From contig JAFAIY010000229.1 in the NCBI GenBank assembly GCA_019236485.1, positions 1 to 9,435 on the forward strand: DNA of 9,435 nucleotides, given 5' to 3'. How positions within the stretch are numbered: the stretch's first letter is position 1; the number at the start of each line of letters is the position of its first letter. This DNA is from Comamonas sp. Its GTDB lineage: Bacteria > Pseudomonadota > Gammaproteobacteria > Burkholderiales > Burkholderiaceae_C. The translations under genes were made by a program, and so were the position numbers. Below the pieces are notes generated by a model. It was not told the DNA's origin. It did no database searches and saw only the letters and a list, made by a program, of their open reading frames with translations. This document shows positions 5,689 through 9,435 of the stretch, one piece after another.

Positions 5689-6594
5689 ATGCGCATGCAC
5701 TCGCCCTCTCTGTCGGAACTTCACGCCTTTGCGGCTGCGGCCCGCCTGGGCAGCTATTCGCTGGCCGCGCAGGAGCTGTATGTGACCCAGGGCGGCATCA
5801 GCCGCGCCATCGCCAGGCTGGAAGAACATCTGGGCTTTGCGCTGTTCGAGCGCCAGGGCCGGCGCAACACCCTGACCCCCGCGGGCCAGGAATATCTGCA
5901 GGCCGTGGAGCCGGCGCTGATGAGCATCGAGGCCGCCTCCGCGGCCGCGCGCCGACGCCGCCATGGCCCGCAGCTGCGCCTGTCCGTGACTCCCACGCTG
6001 TTCAGCCACTGGCTGATTCCGCGGCTGCCGGACTTCAACGCCCGCTACCCGGCCGTCATGTTGTCCTTTTCGCCCTACCGGCGCGACGACCCGCTGACCG
6101 CTCCCGAGATCGATGCCTGGATTCGCGTGGGCAGCCGGCACTGGCCCGCCGGCATGGAAGCCGAATATGTGATCGGCCGCGATCTGATTCCCATCTGCCA
6201 CCCGCGCGAGCTGCAGGGGCCGCAGGCCATACGCAGCGAGGGCGATCTGCTGGCCCGTCCGCTGCTGTTTCACACCAATTACCCGGGCAACTGGACACGC
6301 TGGATGCAGGCGCGCGGCCTGGACCGGCCCTGCCCCGCGCCGGCGGCCGACTTCGAGACCGTGGCCCTGCTGGTGCAGGCCGTGGCCGCGGGCATGGGCG
6401 TGGCCATGGTGCAGCGCTGCCTGGTGGAGGAAGACCTGGCTGCGGGCCGCGTGGCCCTGGCCCTGGATGCCTCGGTCAATATCGAACGCGGCTACTTTCT
6501 GTGCCGGCCAGCGAACCGCGCGCCGACCGAGGCCCTGGAGCAATTCACGGCCTGGATTCTCGAGCAGGCGGCGCCGCAGGCCATACCGCTGTAG
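5689..6594 (+). CDS. LysR-type transcriptional regulator (GcvA-like)
   Basis: The 301-residue protein has the typical LysR length and layout. The N-terminal winged helix-turn-helix (about residues 7-66) includes LHAFAAAARLGSYSLAAQEL, the recognition-helix region VTQGGISRAIARLEEHLG (32-49) and the wing LFERQGRRNTLTPAG (52-66). A linker helix follows, then an effector-binding domain beginning LRLSVTPTLFSHWLIPRLPDF, a wording typical of the GcvA/AmpR-like branch. It regulates DNA in the cytoplasm in response to a small ligand. It is transcribed divergently from Bug2 and the amidohydrolase, the classic arrangement for a LysR gene and its target. ATG 5689 is preferred because it gives the standard N-terminus; ATG 5695 is an alternative. 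Neither has a clear ribosome site. The frame is open for about 1 kb upstream, but that part is antisense to Bug2 and not protein-like. Effector unknown. Confidence 0.93.
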   Translation: MRMHSPSLSELHAFAAAARLGSYSLAAQELYVTQGGISRAIARLEEHLGFALFERQGRRNTLTPAGQEYLQAVEPALMSIEAASAAARRRRHGPQLRLSVTPTLFSHWLIPRLPDFNARYPAVMLSFSPYRRDDPLTAPEIDAWIRVGSRHWPAGMEAEYVIGRDLIPICHPRELQGPQAIRSEGDLLARPLLFHTNYPGNWTRWMQARGLDRPCPAPAADFETVALLVQAVAAGMGVAMVQRCLVEEDLAAGRVALALDASVNIERGYFLCRPANRAPTEALEQFTAWILEQAAPQAIPL

Positions 6595-6673
6595 GCGGCT
6601 GGCACGAATACAACAGCCGACTTGAGTCAGATCAAGATTGCGCGCAAAACAGCTTCACCGCCAGCAAGCCAAT

Positions 6674-7000
6674 TCAGCGCCAGCCCCTGGAAAGCACCCA
6701 CTGGCATAAGGCACTTGTGCCCACCAGCGCGGCATAGCTGGCCATCTTGCCGTCGCGCGAAAACAGCCACAGGCCCGCGAGCAGAACCGCGCTGCCGACA
6801 ATGAAATTGATAGCTACCTGCGCAATGAATGATTGGGCTCCAGCCTTGTTTTGCTGAAACAGATGGGCGCAGGTCGCCAACCCCAGAGCGAGGAAAAAAG
6901 CCGGACCCAGGAAATTGAGTAAATGATTGATGCTCGCAACAAGACCCATGACAGCGACCGCTTCCAAGGCTTTGAACTCGGGGGATGCCCGATGCTGCAC
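6674..7000 (-). CDS. Small hypothetical membrane protein
   Basis: I do not recognise this 108-residue product. It is strongly hydrophobic, with likely membrane segments around 14-31, 33-48, 58-80 and 86-104, so three or four helices, and a short polar loop (QQNKAGAQS, 49-57). The longest start is GTG at 7000, which has no ribosome site and sits against the shared AT-rich promoter; ATG at 6949 (residue 18) has GGAAG about 11 bases upstream and is a fair alternative. Codon use is more relaxed than in the neighbours (TTA, GGA, TCA, GTA occur), partly because residues 47-64 are encoded by repeat copy B. It converges on the LysR gene (79-bp gap) and diverges from hemA. It is probably real, given its regular hydrophobic pattern and lack of a competing gene, but family support was not checked. 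Confidence 0.6.
   Translation of the reverse strand: MQHRASPEFKALEAVAVMGLVASINHLLNFLGPAFFLALGLATCAHLFQQNKAGAQSFIAQVAINFIVGSAVLLAGLWLFSRDGKMASYAALVGTSALCQWVLSRGWR
6809..6860 (+). repeat. Dispersed repeat, copy B (inside the small membrane gene)
   Basis: The 35-base core at 6811-6845 aligns without gaps to copy A (21 of 35 identical, in two conserved blocks with equal spacing) and is followed by the same CTGAAAC at 6854-6860. It is in opposite orientation to copy A. Here it lies within an open reading frame on the minus strand and supplies residues 47-64 of the small membrane protein, mainly its polar loop and the start of the next helix. Confidence 0.5.
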
Positions 7001-7005
7001 TAAAT

Positions 7006-7013
7006 TTTATAAT
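7006..7013. promoter_or_regulatory. hemA promoter with near-symmetric -10 box
   Basis: A perfect TATAAT at 7008-7013 ends 8 bases before the hemA ATG. On the other strand the same bases read TATAAA (7011 to 7006) toward the small membrane gene. The box lies at the centre of a quasi-palindrome at 6998-7018 (CACT on the left, AGTG on the right, 14 of 20 off-centre positions symmetric). No good -35 is visible for either direction. Start of hemA transcription is predicted near 7020. Confidence 0.6.
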
Positions 7014-7021
7014 CAGTGTTT

Positions 7022-8326
7022 ATGGCAGTCTGGGCTTTAGGCATCAATCACCACACGGCACCGCTCGATATGCGGGGCCGTTTTGCGTTCGCGCTCGATC
7101 AGATCGCGCCGACGCTGCAAGGTCTGCGCAGCTCCCTGGGCCATACGGCCAAAGCCCACAATGCGGTGGAAACCGCGATCCTCTCCACCTGCAACCGCAC
7201 GGAGATCTATTGCGCCGCCGACACCCCGGCCATGGAGCACACCGTGCACTGGCTGGCCAACAGCGGCGGCGTGGCGCCAGAGCTGCTGCGCCAGCACTCC
7301 TATCTGCTGCAGGACGGCTCCGTGGCCCGCCATGCGTTCCGCGTGGCCTCGGGTCTGGATTCCATGGTGCTGGGCGAGGCGCAGATCCTCGGCCAGATGA
7401 AGAACGCCGTGCGCGCTGCCGAAACCGCCGGCGCCCTGGGCACCACGCTGAACCAGCTGTTCCAGCGCAGCTTTGCCGTAGCCAAGGAAGTCCGCTCGTC
7501 CACCGAGATCGGCGCCCACAGCATCTCCATGGCCGCCGCCGCCGTGCGCCTGGCCGGCCAGCTGTTCGAAGACCTGAGCCAGATCCGCGTGCTGTTCGTG
7601 GGCGCGGGCGAGATGATAGAGCTGGTCTCCACCCACTTTGCGGCTCGCAATCCCAAGCAGATCACCATCGCCAACCGCACCATGGAGCGCGGCGAGAAGC
7701 TGGCCGCCCAGTTCGGCGCCGGCACCATGCGCCTGGCCGATCTGCCCGAGCATCTGCACGAGTACGACGCCATCATCAGCTGCACCGCCTCCACCCTGCC
7801 CATCATCGGCCTGGGTGCTGTGGAGTCTGCTCTCAAAAAGCGTAAGCGCCGCCCCATCTTCATGGTCGATCTGGCCGTGCCGCGCGATATCGAATCCGAG
7901 GTCAAGCACCTCAACGACGTCTATCTCTACACCGTGGACGATCTGGCCACCGTGGTGCGCAGCGGCCAGGCCCAGCGCCAGGCCGCCGTGGAGCAGGCCG
8001 AGGTCATCATCGACACCGGCGTGCAGAGCTTTATGCAGTGGATGGACCAGCGCAGCCCCGTGGGCGGCGCCGTCTCCCTGATCCAGCAGGTCAATGCCCA
8101 GGCCGACGCATGGCGCGCCCTCGAGATTGCGCGCGCCAAGAAGCTGCTGGCCAAGGGCGAGGACATAGACACCGTGCTCGAGGCCCTGTCGCGCGGCCTG
8201 ACGCAGAAGATGCTGCACGGCACCATGGCCGAGCTGCACAAGGGCGACCCCGACGCGCGCGCCCAGACGGCCGATGCCGTCTCGCGCCTGTTCCTGCGCT
8301 CCAGCCGCAACTCCAGCAAGCTTTAG
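7022..8326 (+). CDS. hemA: Glutamyl-tRNA reductase
   Basis: HemA reduces glutamyl-tRNA(Glu) with NADPH to glutamate-1-semialdehyde, the committed step of C5 tetrapyrrole (haem) synthesis in the cytoplasm. The 434-residue protein has the full family layout. The catalytic domain has GINHHTAPL (7-15) and the active-site STCNRTEIY block (55-63, nucleophile Cys57). The signature [17 protein letters not shown] follows at 111-127. A Rossmann NADPH domain carries GAGEM (194-198) and ANRTMERGE, and a C-terminal helical dimerisation region ends near residue 425. ATG 7022 is chosen because the family starts [15 protein letters not shown] here; GTG 7016 in the same frame would lie upstream of the predicted transcription start. 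There is no Shine-Dalgarno, and the TATAAT 8 bases before ATG predicts a leaderless message. It is followed by prfA after 117 bases on the same strand, a common proteobacterial pairing. Confidence 0.97.
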   Translation: MAVWALGINHHTAPLDMRGRFAFALDQIAPTLQGLRSSLGHTAKAHNAVETAILSTCNRTEIYCAADTPAMEHTVHWLANSGGVAPELLRQHSYLLQDGSVARHAFRVASGLDSMVLGEAQILGQMKNAVRAAETAGALGTTLNQLFQRSFAVAKEVRSSTEIGAHSISMAAAAVRLAGQLFEDLSQIRVLFVGAGEMIELVSTHFAARNPKQITIANRTMERGEKLAAQFGAGTMRLADLPEHLHEYDAIISCTASTLPIIGLGAVESALKKRKRRPIFMVDLAVPRDIESEVKHLNDVYLYTVDDLATVVRSGQAQRQAAVEQAEVIIDTGVQSFMQWMDQRSPVGGAVSLIQQVNAQADAWRALEIARAKKLLAKGEDIDTVLEALSRGLTQKMLHGTMAELHKGDPDARAQTADAVSRLFLRSSRNSSKL

Positions 8327-8344
8327 CGGCGCTCGCCCGCCATC

Positions 8345-8382
8345 GCGCTGCGCCCGCAGCGCACAGGCCCGGCCGCGGCCTG
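8345..8382 (+). other. Two GC-rich hairpins between hemA and prfA
   Basis: GCGCTGC-GCCC-GCAGCGC (8345-8362) is a perfect 7-bp stem with a tetraloop. Two bases later CAGGCC and GGCCTG (8364-8369, 8377-8382) form a 6-bp stem with a 7-base loop. A third small stem, GCCGC-CC-GCGGC, occupies 8410-8421 just before the first possible prfA ATG. None is followed by a T run, so they are not rho-independent terminators; mRNA stabilising, processing or translational roles are possible. Confidence 0.4.
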
Positions 8383-8443
8383 CACCTCTTTCCCCATTCA
8401 ACGGAATGCGCCGCCCGCGGCCATGCCCAGCACGCTAGACACC

Positions 8444-9435
8444 ATGCAAGACTTTTTGCGCCACCAGCTCGAACGCTATGCCCAACGCCTGCAGGAGCTG
8501 GACTTTCTGCTCTCGCGCGAGGACATCATGGCCGACATGAAGCAGTACCGCAGCATCTCGCGCGAACATGCAGACGTCACGGCCATCGCCAGCCGCTATG
8601 CGCGCCACCGCCAGACCGAGGCCGACATGGCCACGGCCCGCGAAATGCTCGACGACCCCGACATGGCCGAGATGGCCCAGGAGGAAATCCGCAGCGGCGA
8701 GGAGGAGCTGGTCAAGCTGGAAGCCGAGCTGCAGCGCCTGTTGCTGCCCAAGGACCCCGACGACGCCCGCCCGGCCTTTGTGGAAATCCGCGCCGGCACC
8801 GGCGGCGATGAATCGGCGCTGTTTGCCGGCGATCTGACGCGCATGTACACGCGCTATGCGGCCAACGTGGGCTGGAAGGTCGAGGTCATGAGCGCCAACG
8901 AAGCCGAGCTCGGCGGCTACAAGGAAGTGGTGCTGCGCGTCGAGGGCGACAATGTCTACGGTGCGCTGCGCTTCGAGTCCGGCGGCCACCGCGTACAGCG
9001 CGTGCCCGCCACCGAGACCCAGGGCCGCATCCACACCAGCGCCTGCACCGTGGCCGTGATGCCCGAGCCCGACGAGGCTGAAGCCATCACGCTCAACCCC
9101 GCCGATCTGCGCATAGACACCTTCCGCGCCAGCGGCGCCGGCGGCCAGCACATCAACAAGACCGACTCCGCCGTGCGCGTGGTCCACCTGCCCACGGGCA
9201 TAGTCGCCGAATGCCAGGACGGCCGCAGCCAGCACAGCAACAAGGCCAAGGCGCTGCAGGTGCTGCAGGCCCGCATCCAGGAAAAGGAGCGCAGCGAGCG
9301 CGCCGCCAAGGAGGCCGCGATGCGCAAGGGCCTGATAGGCTCGGGCGACCGCAGCGACCGCATCCGCACCTACAACTTCCCTCAGGGCCGATTGACCGAC
9401 CACCGCATCAACCTCACGCTGTACAAGCTGCTGGC
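8444..9435 (+). CDS. prfA: Peptide chain release factor 1 (3' end beyond window)
   Basis: RF1 recognises UAA and UAG stop codons on the ribosome and triggers release of the finished protein. The 330 residues present include the N-terminal helical domain (about 1-105), the [11 protein letters not shown] segment (114-124), the RF1-type stop-codon reading motif PAT (188-190, rather than the SPF of RF2) and the catalytic GGQ (233-235). Gln235 is the residue usually methylated by PrmC. The conserved [13 protein letters not shown] and [13 protein letters not shown] stretches follow. About 27-30 C-terminal residues are missing because the window ends. ATG 8444 gives the expected family N-terminus; an in-frame ATG at 8423 would add seven residues. 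Neither has a recognisable ribosome site. It lies 117 bases after hemA and is probably co-transcribed; prmC would be expected next. Confidence 0.96.
   Translation, partial: MQDFLRHQLERYAQRLQELDFLLSREDIMADMKQYRSISREHADVTAIASRYARHRQTEADMATAREMLDDPDMAEMAQEEIRSGEEELVKLEAELQRLLLPKDPDDARPAFVEIRAGTGGDESALFAGDLTRMYTRYAANVGWKVEVMSANEAELGGYKEVVLRVEGDNVYGALRFESGGHRVQRVPATETQGRIHTSACTVAVMPEPDEAEAITLNPADLRIDTFRASGAGGQHINKTDSAVRVVHLPTGIVAECQDGRSQHSNKAKALQVLQARIQEKERSERAAKEAAMRKGLIGSGDRSDRIRTYNFPQGRLTDHRINLTLYKLL

Noticed and set aside
5542..6543. Open upstream extension of Bug2 on the minus strand
   Set aside because: It runs antisense through the LysR gene; the ribosome site and signal peptide fix the start at 5541.
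6596..6619. Hairpin CGGCTG-N12-CAGCCG just after the LysR stop as a terminator
   Set aside because: The stem is only 6 bp with a 12-base loop and no T run; a second small stem at 6621-6636 is also weak.
7016..7018. GTG as the hemA start
   Set aside because: It is in frame but lies between the -10 box and the predicted transcription start, and family members begin at the ATG two codons later.
7037..8401. 454-residue open frame opposite hemA
   Set aside because: It is a GC-rich antisense shadow, low in complexity, while hemA on the other strand has all catalytic motifs.

Overview
The window is GC-rich chromosomal DNA whose protein sequences look like a beta-proteobacterium of the Comamonadaceae (Comamonas/Delftia type). 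The signs are two tricarboxylate-transporter-type periplasmic binding proteins (Bug family, greatly expanded in Burkholderiales), a Comamonadaceae-like HemA and release factor 1, and what looks like a family-typical dispersed intergenic repeat. The genus is inferred from recall of protein families, not from a search. No phage, IS element, CRISPR array, tRNA or rRNA is visible.

Layout. (1) 1-441 (+): the 3' end of a cytoplasmic glycerophosphodiester phosphodiesterase (UgpQ type). It converges on (2) 645-1628 (-), a single-gene Bug binding protein; one bidirectional hairpin terminator at 542-578 separates them. (3) 1826-3454 (-): a predicted lipoprotein built of twelve tandem 36-residue Sel1 repeats, with its own strong terminator. 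(4) 5541 down to 3647 (-): a compact two-gene operon of a second Bug binding protein and an N-formylglutamate amidohydrolase family enzyme, closed by a terminator at 3602-3626. (5) 5689-6594 (+): a LysR-type regulator transcribed divergently from that operon across a 147-bp region holding a perfect 17-bp inverted repeat. (6) 6674-7000 (-): a small, unrecognised membrane protein. (7) 7022-8326 (+) hemA and 8444-9435 (+) prfA (3' cut by the window edge): the first enzyme of C5 tetrapyrrole synthesis and peptide release factor 1, in the order familiar from many proteobacteria.

How parts work together. The LysR gene, Bug2 and the amidohydrolase look like one regulated uptake-and-hydrolysis module, possibly for an N-formyl or other N-acyl amino acid; the substrate is inference only. 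hemA-prfA is housekeeping. Its promoter carries a perfect TATAAT so close to the ATG that the mRNA should be leaderless, and the same AT-rich patch is nearly symmetric and could also fire toward the small membrane gene.

Most of the window is ordinary. I did not find a convincing new multi-gene system. The items most worth a second look are the diverged repeat pair (one copy inside the small membrane gene), the symmetric/leaderless hemA promoter, the LysR-Bug-amidohydrolase module and the Sel1 lipoprotein.
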